A stretch of DNA of 64,000 bases. It comes from Butyricicoccus_A sp945486175. GTDB lineage: Bacteria > Bacillota > Clostridia > Oscillospirales > Butyricicoccaceae. The notes beneath the pieces were generated by a model, which ran no database searches, was not told the DNA's origin, and saw only the letters and a program-made list of their open reading frames with translations. The DNA lies in assembly GCA_945829445.1 (NCBI GenBank), contig CALZUY010000002.1, positions 1 through 64,000 on the forward strand. Reading direction: 5' to 3'. The position numbers and the translations under genes were made by a program. Every line of letters begins with the position of its first letter. Position 1 is the stretch's first letter. Of the stretch, positions 25,145 through 32,562 are shown one piece after another.

Positions 25145-25150
25145 ATCATA
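25145..25150 (-). promoter_or_regulatory. -10 element of the corrinoid protein gene
   Basis: TATGAT on the minus strand with no recognisable -35, about 80 bases before the start. TACAA-containing repeats lie upstream and could bind an AraC-type activator. Confidence 0.35.
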
Positions 25151-25263
25151 CCATGCAGTCTTTGTTTTATCTTGTACTCGGTTGCAGTTTTTGGTACATT
25201 TTTACCCACTTCGACTTTGTACAAAATAATTGTCCAAAACACAGGATTGCACCGCTTCTGTCC

Positions 25264-25292
25264 AAAAAAGGGTACGCCGAAACGGCGTACCC
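25264..25292 (-). terminator. Terminator of the MtbA-like gene
   Basis: Ten-base arms GGGTACGCCG/CGGCGTACCC with a three-base loop and six T on the minus strand. Confidence 0.92.
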
Positions 25293-25317
25293 TCTGGTTC
25301 ATGTGGCTGAGCTTTGA

Positions 25318-26352
25318 TTATTTTGCATAGAATTCGTCCACCGCCGCAAAGAATGCGTCGATGTTGTCCCAGCTGGACATCGGCGGGATATCGCAGCCGG
25401 AGGAAATGACAAAATTTGGATAGGAGCAGCACTTCTCCATGACATCCAGTGTTGCCTTGCGGACAGACTCCGGCGTACCGTTGCGGAACTCGCCCGCCGG
25501 ATCGACATTGCCCATGCAGATAGTGTCTGCCGGAACCTTGGACAGAATTTCAGCCATGTCGACAGCATTGCCGAAATGATAGGCATTTGCGCCGCAGGAC
25601 AGGATGGAATCCAGCGTTACATTCGCGGTGTTTCCGCAGTTGTGATAGATGAATGCAAAATTCTCGTCGCGGACAGCGTCAACGATCTTCTTGCAGTAAT
25701 CGCCGGAAAACTCCTGTGCCAGCATCGGCGAGAGCAGGCCCGCAAGCGGCTCCGCCATGACAACGCCATTTGCGCCAACTGCCTTGTAGGCATTGATGTA
25801 GTTGATGATGAATTCGGTCGCCTTCTCCAGCACGACATGGACCATATCCGGCTCATCGTAGCAATAGATCATGGACGAGGTGACATCCATCAGACGGCCT
25901 GCCAGCGAGAACGGGCCGATGACACCGGCAAATACCGGGCGGTCCGTGATTTCTTCGACTACCTTTGCAATCGCATCGATATAAATCTGCGTGCGGCCTG
26001 CGCCGATTTTGGGAACCTGCATTGCCTCAGCCTGTTCCATGCGCTCGTCTTCCTCAATTTCCGTGTCGAGAACCGAGCCGACTACCGTCGGAACCTCATC
26101 ATCTGCAACGCGGATCGGCGCACCGAAGCACTCTGCCTCGACAGACAGATCCATCAGGCTGACCGAACCGCCTGCCTTCGGGGTGCGGTCTGCCACGGCT
26201 TTCATGCCCTTTGCCTGCAGCGTACTGTCAGAAATCAGATCGCGCACTGTGATATCCAGCAATTGAATGGACGGAAAGGACAGCACCGGAATTGCTTTTT
26301 TGACCGGAGCTTCCAGCAGCTCCTTTGTCCACTGTTCCATATTCATTTTCAT
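25318..26352 (-). CDS. URO-D-family methyltransferase (MtbA/MtaA type)
   Basis: A 344-residue TIM-barrel protein of the uroporphyrinogen decarboxylase superfamily. It has the zinc site of corrinoid methyltransferases, His237-x-Cys239 in YHNCGNT and Cys320 in SSGCDIPP; true HemE lacks this triad. Such enzymes move the methyl group from the corrinoid protein to a thiol or other acceptor, or the reverse. ATG at 26352 follows GAGGAG by about ten bases; an ATG at 26370 falls inside that ribosome site. It is 46 bases behind the PocR/AraC gene, probably in one transcript. Confidence 0.88.
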   Translation of the reverse strand: MKMNMEQWTKELLEAPVKKAIPVLSFPSIQLLDITVRDLISDSTLQAKGMKAVADRTPKAGGSVSLMDLSVEAECFGAPIRVADDEVPTVVGSVLDTEIEEDERMEQAEAMQVPKIGAGRTQIYIDAIAKVVEEITDRPVFAGVIGPFSLAGRLMDVTSSMIYCYDEPDMVHVVLEKATEFIINYINAYKAVGANGVVMAEPLAGLLSPMLAQEFSGDYCKKIVDAVRDENFAFIYHNCGNTANVTLDSILSCGANAYHFGNAVDMAEILSKVPADTICMGNVDPAGEFRNGTPESVRKATLDVMEKCCSYPNFVISSGCDIPPMSSWDNIDAFFAAVDEFYAK

Positions 26353-26398
26353 AATATATTCTCTCCTCATTGGTATGCAGACCTATCGCCGTGCATGG

Positions 26399-27565
26399 TC
26401 ACGCGCTCAGGTTATTCGCGCGGTATTTGCCGGGCGGCATGCCCACAACACGTTTAAAAATACGGGTAAAATAGCTCTGGTCGTCAAACCCGACTGCGCA
26501 GGCAATTTCCGAAAGCGGCATGGCACTGCGATGCAGGTAGGTCTTGCTTCGCTCAATGCGCAGGCGGTTGGCATATTCGGTAAATGTACAGCCCAGTTCT
26601 TCCTTCAGGATACGGCACAGATACGACTTCGACAGATGTACCTCACCCGCAACCTGTTCCAGCGTCAGCTTCTCGGACAGATGCTCCTGAATATACGAAG
26701 AGACCTGACGGATAATATTCTGATGCTTGGCATCGTTGAAGTCAAAGACCAGATCAAAAAAGCGATGCAGCATCGCGCCGAGCCAGGCGTCAAGGGAATC
26801 AAAATCGCGCATGCGTTCCATTTCGATCACACTGCGGTCACATAGTGCAAGCACCTCGGTGACATCCGCACCGCTGTCCGTCGCGGCACGCGACATCAAT
26901 GTAATCAGATCACGGATGCGCAGCTTGAGCATCAGCAGATCGTTTCCGCCCGCCAGATACAGCTCCAGCAGCAGGTCATTGAGCAGCTGCTGGGCTTCTT
27001 TTTTCTCACCGGAGCGGATGAGCTGCTGCAGACGCCGTTCGTCCTCAATCGGGTAGCTGATGCGCTCCTCACACTGCATCATGGAATACATTGTGTGCAG
27101 TGTTTCCTTCTGAACATCCGAATCGCTGACTGACATCTGTTTGCCGCCGGCAAGATATCCACAGAGTGCCTGTGCGATTTCGCCCAGCGCGCGTGCGCGC
27201 TCCATCGTCAGACACGGAATTTGCCCGTTTTCTGCCTGTCCCACATCCGGTGTGCCGCTGTCCGAGAGGACAAACGGCCCGGCAATCAGCCCATATTCGG
27301 CCTGATGGAGCTGACGGAGCGATACCGCCAAAAACATATATCCGCATGGGCAGCGGTACATATACCGCCCATTCCACCGGGATGCCTCTGCACAACCAGC
27401 GCTGTGAGCCATATCCGCGCTGCAAATCCCATTTTCCATCGTGCAGCTTTCCCGGAACGGCGATTTACAGAAGTGCTTTGCCTGCATGTCCAGCAGCGTG
27501 CAATATACGCCGGTCAGGGTACTGATATTTTCACAAACCTGCAGTGCCTGCTGTTGAAACTCCAT
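26399..27565 (-). CDS. PocR-domain AraC-family regulator
   Basis: A 388-residue regulator. Residues 5-140 form a cysteine-rich PocR-type sensory domain (Cys at CENISTLTGVYCTLLD, FCKSPFRESC, GICSADMAHSAGC and RCPCGY), a ligand-binding fold found in propanediol/cobalamin regulators and methyltransferase operons. Two AraC helix-turn-helix units occupy about 285-385 (LTLEQVAGEVHLSKSYLCRI, PLSEIACAVGFDDQSYFTRIFK). It lies directly upstream of the MtbA-like gene and should control the corrinoid system by sensing the methyl donor or a product (inference). ATG at 27565 is about ten bases after AAGGA; GTG at 27574 is too close. Confidence 0.9.
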   Translation of the reverse strand: MEFQQQALQVCENISTLTGVYCTLLDMQAKHFCKSPFRESCTMENGICSADMAHSAGCAEASRWNGRYMYRCPCGYMFLAVSLRQLHQAEYGLIAGPFVLSDSGTPDVGQAENGQIPCLTMERARALGEIAQALCGYLAGGKQMSVSDSDVQKETLHTMYSMMQCEERISYPIEDERRLQQLIRSGEKKEAQQLLNDLLLELYLAGGNDLLMLKLRIRDLITLMSRAATDSGADVTEVLALCDRSVIEMERMRDFDSLDAWLGAMLHRFFDLVFDFNDAKHQNIIRQVSSYIQEHLSEKLTLEQVAGEVHLSKSYLCRILKEELGCTFTEYANRLRIERSKTYLHRSAMPLSEIACAVGFDDQSYFTRIFKRVVGMPPGKYRANNLSA

Positions 27566-27652
27566 CCAAATCACTTCCTTAATACGGCCCGGTTACAGAC
27601 ACGCGTCTGTTTACACGGTCTGCAACCGGTTTTTCTCAGCATTGTGCTCCAA

Positions 27653-28972
27653 TCAACCGTATACCTTTGCAACTTCCTCGCGTGCAATCTCTACCCAGCG
27701 GTAAGCATTTCTCGGGGTGTTGGCAATGGTGTGGTTGTCCTTCATAATCAGTTCGACATGGTTGCCGCAGCGCTTGCAGTCCGTGAGCACCTGGTGCAGG
27801 CGGGTGCGGATGTGATCCTCGTCAATTTCCGGAACAGCGATATCCGTCGGGCTTACCTTGTGGCAGAAAACATAATCGCTGCCGAGCATTTCGCTCATCT
27901 TCGGGATGTCTGCCCACTGGGAAACCGATACACGGCGCAGACGCGGAATCTGCTTGATATACTCCCAACGGCCGTCAAGACCCTCGCAGCAGCCGTAATA
28001 ATTCAGGCCGAAGCGCTCTGCCAGCTTGATCTGGTATGGCAGAACGAATTCTGCGAACATCTCCGGGGAAACCTCACCGGTCTCCTGGCTCTCGTGGAAG
28101 CCCCACAGATCCATCGCGCTCACAGGAACCTCTGCCTTCGGATTCAGGCTGCCCGAAATACCCAGTCCGCCGGAGCCGACATAGCAGTTGCCTGTATTCG
28201 GGGTGAACAGCTTGTTCTTCTCCAGGAAATCGATCTTTGCCAGATAGCCTTCGGTGAAGCGGCCGAGAATCTCATGCATCTTCTCCGGGTAATCATAAAA
28301 GTCCATCAGCATGCTCTCAAAGCCGCGCAGGTCAACATACGGATGGGTCAGCTCCATGCCCCACCACCACCACTGGCGGCGTTCGACTTCCAGAATGCCG
28401 TCAAATACGTCGTGCGCGATTTCCGTAAAGGCATCCGTCGCTTCCCAGTCGATCGTGATTTGCGGAATCTTGATCAGCTCTGCAACGTCAAAGTCATCTT
28501 CCATCATCTCTTCAGTGATCGGGCTTTCCCAGGTATATGCCTCGCCGCCATAGAAATCGCCGATAACCTTCTTATCAACGCCCCACTTGGTGTCAATTGC
28601 CTGATACGGGATGTAGAACTTTGCCTCAATCGGCTTGTCGCACTTGACCTTCTCTGCGTAGATGATCTCCTTGTGCAGCCACATCTCCCATTCCTGCGCC
28701 ATTTCACCCTCGCACGCACAGGTAAATTCCTGCGGCAGCAGCTCATTCCAGCCGTTCTCGAGGTCGAGGTAGATGAGCGGACGGGTTTCCTTGAGGTCGT
28801 TGTGGTCACGCCACAGCTGCATCAGCTCTTCCTGCTCCGGCTTTTCCGCGTAAGAACGCATTTTCTTTGCCAGCTCCTGCAGGATTGCCTTGTCATGCTC
28901 ACTCATAACTGCCTGCTCTTTGGTCCAGCCATGCATAAAAATATTGCCGTTGGTGCACTGATCGAATCTCAT
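27653..28972 (-). CDS. URO-D superfamily protein, candidate substrate:corrinoid methyltransferase
   Basis: A 439-residue protein whose C-terminal half resembles the uroporphyrinogen decarboxylase/corrinoid methyltransferase barrel (TGNCYVGSGGLGISGSLN at about 260-277; GLNYYGCCEGLDGRWEYIKQIP at 322-343; VFCHKVSPTDIA at 368-379). The N-terminal 200 residues are longer than in MtbA and carry a QWWWWG run at 200-205. CCEG at 328-331 could hold a zinc ion, but the H-x-C...C pattern of the other family member is absent. With the corrinoid genes around it, it is the best candidate for the enzyme that takes methyl from the primary substrate. AAAGGAG lies eight bases before the ATG. Confidence 0.75.
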   Translation of the reverse strand: MRFDQCTNGNIFMHGWTKEQAVMSEHDKAILQELAKKMRSYAEKPEQEELMQLWRDHNDLKETRPLIYLDLENGWNELLPQEFTCACEGEMAQEWEMWLHKEIIYAEKVKCDKPIEAKFYIPYQAIDTKWGVDKKVIGDFYGGEAYTWESPITEEMMEDDFDVAELIKIPQITIDWEATDAFTEIAHDVFDGILEVERRQWWWWGMELTHPYVDLRGFESMLMDFYDYPEKMHEILGRFTEGYLAKIDFLEKNKLFTPNTGNCYVGSGGLGISGSLNPKAEVPVSAMDLWGFHESQETGEVSPEMFAEFVLPYQIKLAERFGLNYYGCCEGLDGRWEYIKQIPRLRRVSVSQWADIPKMSEMLGSDYVFCHKVSPTDIAVPEIDEDHIRTRLHQVLTDCKRCGNHVELIMKDNHTIANTPRNAYRWVEIAREEVAKVYG

Positions 28973-29428
28973 AAAACGGACTCCTTTCAATTCATTTCTT
29001 CAAACCGTTTCTTCTCTTCAATCGATGGTCATTTTTTGGAAGTTTTTCTCTTCTGTTTTCCATTCCAGACCGCTTCCATATTCCATGGCTGTATCTTATC
29101 ACAGAAAATTTTCCTTTTCAACCAGTGCAAGATACTCCAAAATCTTGAATTGTGCAGTTTGCCAATCGCAAAATCGTCCAATTGTATTGTGCAGTTCACC
29201 CAAAATACAGAGGGAATCTTTGTTTTTTCTCGATACCATGTCTCTTTTTCAAAAAAAGCCTGCGAAAAATACGCATTTTCTGTTTTTACCGGGAAACCGT
29301 TAAAAAAGATAGGTTTTTTCCGTAGAAAAAAATGATTATTTTTCGAAGGTCTTTCCGTCTCTTTCCTATTGCGAACTGCATTTTCACGTGTTAAAATATT
29401 TGGTTAATACGAGACAGGAGGAATTTCT
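28973..29428. promoter_or_regulatory. Divergent control region between the URO-D gene and an AraC gene
   Basis: About 455 non-coding, AT-rich bases. The minus-strand promoter is TTGAAA, 17, TAAGAT (29093-29121). The plus-strand promoter is TTGCGA, 17, TAAAAT (29369-29397). Between them are an inverted repeat CAAGAT-N8-ATCTTG (29128-29147) next to the minus-strand -35 and an 11-base direct repeat ATTGTGCAGTT (29149-29159 and 29186-29196). This layout fits activation of the methyltransferase gene by the divergent AraC protein. Confidence 0.6.
29149..29196. repeat. Direct repeat ATTGTGCAGTT, two copies
   Basis: Identical 11-base copies at 29149-29159 and 29186-29196, 37 bases apart, upstream of the URO-D gene promoter. 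They are candidate AraC half-sites. Confidence 0.6.
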
Positions 29429-30280
29429 ATGCTCCGCCAGAATGAAGCCGGTGTATTGTCCGGTTCGGAATTCTTTTTTAATACACTTGATCCCCACCTC
29501 AGCAGTCTGTTTTACTATACCAGTCTGTGCGGGCACTACTATTGCGACGACCAGTATATCATTGACCGCCAGTATTATGACAGCCTGCTGCTGATTCTCG
29601 TTGAAAAAGGTTCGATGAAATTCAGCTACCACGAAAAAGAATTTTCTGCCGGAGAAGGCGACATTGTCCTGATTGACTGCGCCGACCCGCAGCGCTATAC
29701 CGCTGACCCATATGCAGAATTTTACTGGCTGCATTTTGCAGGGGCAAACAGCCTTGAGCTGTGCTCTCATCTGACACGCGTGCATGGCAGCCCGCTGTTC
29801 CGCATGCCGAACACCAAAAAGGCAGCCGCTCAGATTCGGGCACTGCTGCGCCAGTTTGCAACCGAACAGATCATCAGCGATGCAGAACAGTCCCGCCTGA
29901 TCTATAGCACCCTCTGCTATCTCATGCCGGGCAATCGCGACTTGGGCAGCGTTACGGAAAACACGCCAACGCAACAGGCTGTACAGTATATTCACAGCCA
30001 TCTGGATGGTGATCTGAGCCTGAAACGGCTTGCGGCAGAGGTGCATCTCAGCCCATCACATCTGATCCGCCTGTTCCGCGCAGAGCTGCACTATTCACCG
30101 CATGAATATGTCATCCGGCGCCGCATGGACCGGGCAAAATATCTTCTCAAAACCACAGACCTGCCGATCAAGGCCATCGCAGCAGAAGTCGGCTACGGCA
30201 CAGAAACCAGCTTCACCGGCGCGTTTACTGATAAAATCGGCATTTCCCCGCGCAAATTCCGCGATATGCCGCTTGGATAA
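29429..30280 (+). CDS. AraC-family regulator with cupin-type sensor
   Basis: A 283-residue regulator. The N-terminal beta-barrel sensor (about 20-150) begins NEAGVLSGSEFFFNT and carries GHYYCDDQYIIDR, a pattern shared with the regulators at 56400 and 60991. The C-terminal double helix-turn-helix runs from about 180 (LSLKRLAAEVHLSPSHLIRLFR, LPIKAIAAEVGYGTETSFTGAF). Divergent from the URO-D candidate methyltransferase, it probably controls that gene. GGAGG lies eight bases before the ATG. Confidence 0.9.
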   Translation: MLRQNEAGVLSGSEFFFNTLDPHLSSLFYYTSLCGHYYCDDQYIIDRQYYDSLLLILVEKGSMKFSYHEKEFSAGEGDIVLIDCADPQRYTADPYAEFYWLHFAGANSLELCSHLTRVHGSPLFRMPNTKKAAAQIRALLRQFATEQIISDAEQSRLIYSTLCYLMPGNRDLGSVTENTPTQQAVQYIHSHLDGDLSLKRLAAEVHLSPSHLIRLFRAELHYSPHEYVIRRRMDRAKYLLKTTDLPIKAIAAEVGYGTETSFTGAFTDKIGISPRKFRDMPLG

Positions 30281-30283
30281 CTG

Positions 30284-30315
30284 CAAAAAAGCCCGCAGCA
30301 GACGCTGCGGGCTTT
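30284..30315 (-). terminator. Terminator between the AraC gene and the gene at 30328
   Basis: Twelve-base arms AAAGCCCGCAGC/GCTGCGGGCTTT. Six T follow on the minus strand and only three on the plus strand, so it mainly ends the minus-strand gene. Confidence 0.85.
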
Positions 30316-30327
30316 GCCATATCATTT

Positions 30328-31743
30328 TTATTCAAATACGATAATACCGCGCTGTTCCAGCTCCCAGACGCCGCCGGAACTTTTTTTGACGAGCGCGGGG
30401 CGGAAATTGACCATCTCCACATCGACGGACAGTGCAATTTCCCGCACGCCCGTGCCGACATGGCAGAAATCAAATACCATCGAAAGTTCAGAGCATTCCG
30501 TCACGCTGATCCGCACGCCCTGTCCCTGTGCCCGCAGGTGGAACCTGACCGGGTTGAGCCAGATATAGTCCCCGCCTAACAGGACGAACGGATCACAGGA
30601 AAGGTTGTCACCCCGTTCAAACGTGCAGTATCCCCGGTTCAGGCTGCCAAACCGGTACGGCATAAATTGTCCCGGATTCGCGCGCCAATATGGATCCAAA
30701 TACAGGTCAAACGGCTGCGCCAGCGTGCCTGGCTTGCGCGCAGGCGCCTGCGGTGCAGGTTTCTGCTTTTTATCCTGCCTGACCTGCGGCTTCGCATCCT
30801 GCTGCGCCATTTTTTCCTGATCGAACAGCGATACCACCGGCTTCTTCTTCGCCGCAGTTGCGTGCGGATTTGCCGTCGGCCGCTGTGGCCTGCTTTGTGG
30901 AGCCGGCTGCCGTTTCTGCTGTTGCATCCGTTGGGATGTGGATCGCTGCCGTGCCGCCTTCGGCGGCGCATTTCTCTGTGCGGAAGATGCCGCAGGCTGT
31001 CCGGATGTGCGCTGCCGGTATGGGCGGATGGCACGCAGTGCAATATTGGAGGTGCGCAGTGCTGCCAGCGCCACCAGATTGCTGGTCACAGCGAGCAGCA
31101 TCGCCAGAATGATCCAGACCGACGGAAATGACACCGCTGACGTGCTTGCGGCGGTCTCCTGCACAGGTGCTTCCTCTGTGTCATCCGTTTTCTCCCCGTC
31201 CGATGTGTCCGGCTCTGCCGCACTTGTCTTCTCCAACGATACAGAGAAGACATTGGATTCATCACTCCAGCCCGCCGCAACATCGGTAAAGCCGTAAAAA
31301 TCGCCGCTGTATTTATAGCAGTTCACGCCGTCAAAAAACACCAGTCCATCCTGAAAGACACAGAGCGTATAAGTCGTGCCCTTTTTCAACTCATAATCCG
31401 CTTTGAACTTTTTATATTCCGAACCGTCAAACCGCATAACTGCGAGCGCACCTGCATCCATGTACAGATATGCGTTCTTGCCGTTTGGCATGACAATGCA
31501 TGCAAGTGCGCCGTTTTGCCCTGCCGTCGGATTTTCCACCTTTAATTTGTAGACCGCTGCATCGTCCTGCGAGGCCGCTTCGGTGTATGCCTCATACTGT
31601 GCCTGATAGGCAACTTCTGAGCCATTCACATCGATAGACCCCATCCGCTGCGCGCCTGCAGGCACGTGCAGGAACAACAGACACAACCCGAAAAGCAATA
31701 GAATCCGGCGCGTGCGTCCGTTTGTTCCCTGTTTCCACTTCAA
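30328..31743 (-). CDS. Unknown exported, membrane-anchored protein with basic cytoplasmic linker
   Basis: A 471-residue protein I cannot assign. A signal peptide or anchor (about 12-32) leads to an extracytoplasmic domain (35-185) of beta-type sequence. A DTSDGEKTDDTEE acidic spacer and a membrane helix (about 210-232) follow. Then comes a Gln/Arg/Pro/Ala-rich basic linker (235-345), and last a folded domain (346-471; FDLYLDPYWRANPGQFMPY...) that could be FHA-like by shape only. It looks like a signal-transducing envelope protein. TTG at 31743 was chosen with GAGGGG about 11 bases before it. Own promoter at 31805-31833. Confidence 0.65.
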   Translation of the reverse strand: MKWKQGTNGRTRRILLLFGLCLLFLHVPAGAQRMGSIDVNGSEVAYQAQYEAYTEAASQDDAAVYKLKVENPTAGQNGALACIVMPNGKNAYLYMDAGALAVMRFDGSEYKKFKADYELKKGTTYTLCVFQDGLVFFDGVNCYKYSGDFYGFTDVAAGWSDESNVFSVSLEKTSAAEPDTSDGEKTDDTEEAPVQETAASTSAVSFPSVWIILAMLLAVTSNLVALAALRTSNIALRAIRPYRQRTSGQPAASSAQRNAPPKAARQRSTSQRMQQQKRQPAPQSRPQRPTANPHATAAKKKPVVSLFDQEKMAQQDAKPQVRQDKKQKPAPQAPARKPGTLAQPFDLYLDPYWRANPGQFMPYRFGSLNRGYCTFERGDNLSCDPFVLLGGDYIWLNPVRFHLRAQGQGVRISVTECSELSMVFDFCHVGTGVREIALSVDVEMVNFRPALVKKSSGGVWELEQRGIIVFE

Positions 31744-31804
31744 AATAAAACAATCCCCTCTGTATGTCGAATGCTGTAAAAGTATGTCATTTACGATACT
31801 TTTT

Positions 31805-31833
31805 ATTATAATCGCTGGATGGAAGAATAACAA
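31805..31833 (-). promoter_or_regulatory. Promoter of the gene at 30328
   Basis: On the minus strand TTGTTA, 17 bases, TATAAT. Confidence 0.6.
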
Positions 31834-31880
31834 GATTTTATATACTTTTTCTATATTTTATATTTTCTTTTCAGCGCAGC

Positions 31881-31914
31881 AAAAAACGACGGTTTCAAAA
31901 GAAACCGTCGTTTT
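31881..31914 (-). terminator. Terminator of the Phe-Gly-Cys tRNA operon
   Basis: Twelve-base arms AACGACGGTTTC/GAAACCGTCGTT with an AAAA loop; the minus strand ends in six T. Confidence 0.88.
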
Positions 31915-31916
31915 CC

Positions 31917-31990
31917 TGGAGGTGCCACCCAGAATCGAACTGGGGATCAAGGAGTTGCAGTCCACTGCCTTACCGCTTGGCTATGGCACC
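31917..31990 (-). tRNA. tRNA-Cys (GCA)
   Basis: A 74-base cloverleaf with encoded CCA. Acceptor arms GGTGCCA/TGGCACC, anticodon loop GACTGCAAC with GCA, T-loop GTTCGATTC. Last gene of a three-tRNA unit. Confidence 0.95.
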
Positions 31991-31993
31991 ATA

Positions 31994-32069
31994 TGGAGCG
32001 GATGACGAGGCTCGAACTCGCTACCTCCACCTTGGCAAGGTGGCGCTCTACCAGATGAGCTACATCCGC
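31994..32069 (-). tRNA. tRNA-Gly (GCC)
   Basis: A 76-base cloverleaf with CCA. Acceptor arms GCGGATG/CATCCGC, anticodon loop CTTGCCAAG with GCC. Middle gene of the three-tRNA unit. Confidence 0.95.
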
Positions 32070-32075
32070 AAATTG

Positions 32076-32151
32076 TGGTGCCTCCGGGCGGAATCGAACC
32101 ACCGACACGGGGATTTTCAGTCCCCTGCTCTACCAACTGAGCTACAGAGGC
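32076..32151 (-). tRNA. tRNA-Phe (GAA)
   Basis: A 76-base cloverleaf with CCA. GCCTCTG pairs with CGGAGGC in the acceptor, and the anticodon loop ACTGAAAAT holds GAA. First gene after the promoter at 32181-32209. Confidence 0.95.
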
Positions 32152-32180
32152 ATATGCTTTCTTGTCAGACAACGTTGATT

Positions 32181-32209
32181 ATTATATCATTTAGCTGACT
32201 GATTGTCAA
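32181..32209 (-). promoter_or_regulatory. Promoter of the Phe-Gly-Cys tRNA operon
   Basis: Consensus TTGACA, 17 bases, TATAAT on the minus strand. Confidence 0.85.
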
Positions 32210-32247
32210 GCACTTTTTTCTTCTTTTCAGAAGTTTTATCCCGATCC

Positions 32248-32273
32248 ATCGTCCGAAGACGATGAATCGAAAC
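32248..32273 (-). other. Eleven-base hairpin with UUCG loop between the tRNA units
   Basis: GATTCATCGTC, TTCG, GACGATGGATC, located 10 bases after tRNA-Asp. No T-run follows at once, so it may be a 3'-processing or atypical termination signal for the Val-Asp unit. Confidence 0.5.
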
Positions 32274-32282
32274 AAATCTTGC

Positions 32283-32359
32283 TGGCGACCCAGAACGGGC
32301 TCGAACCGTCGACCTCTAGCGTGACAGGCTAGCGTTCTAACCAACTGAACTACTGGGCC
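32283..32359 (-). tRNA. tRNA-Asp (GTC)
   Basis: A 77-base cloverleaf with CCA. Acceptor GGCCCAG/CTGGGTC, anticodon loop CTGTCACG with GTC. Second gene of the Val-Asp unit. Confidence 0.95.
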
Positions 32360-32362
32360 AGA

Positions 32363-32438
32363 TGGTGGAAGTTACAGGGCTCGAACCTGTGACCCTCTGC
32401 TTGTAAGGCAGATGCTCTCCCAGCTGAGCTAAACTTCC
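32363..32438 (-). tRNA. tRNA-Val (TAC)
   Basis: A 76-base cloverleaf with CCA. Acceptor GGAAGTT/AACTTCC, anticodon loop CTTACAAG with TAC. First gene of the Val-Asp unit, three bases from tRNA-Asp. Confidence 0.95.
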
Positions 32439-32459
32439 ATACCGTCCAGCGACTATTAT

Positions 32460-32488
32460 AGTATACTCAATGGACGGGGTTTTGTCAA
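32460..32488 (-). promoter_or_regulatory. Promoter of the Val-Asp tRNA operon
   Basis: TTGACA, 17 bases, TATACT on the minus strand, about 15 bases before the mature tRNA. Confidence 0.85.
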
Positions 32489-32562
32489 CAGTTTTTTTCA
32501 GTTTTTTGACCTTTTTTGAAAATGTTCTATTTCGTGTCAGAATTGCACAGAAATAGTAGAAA

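Noticed and set aside
27221..29335. Plus-strand frame of 704 codons opposite the PocR/AraC and URO-D genes
   Set aside because: Composition is that of a mirrored coding strand, with no domain, ribosome site or promoter of its own.
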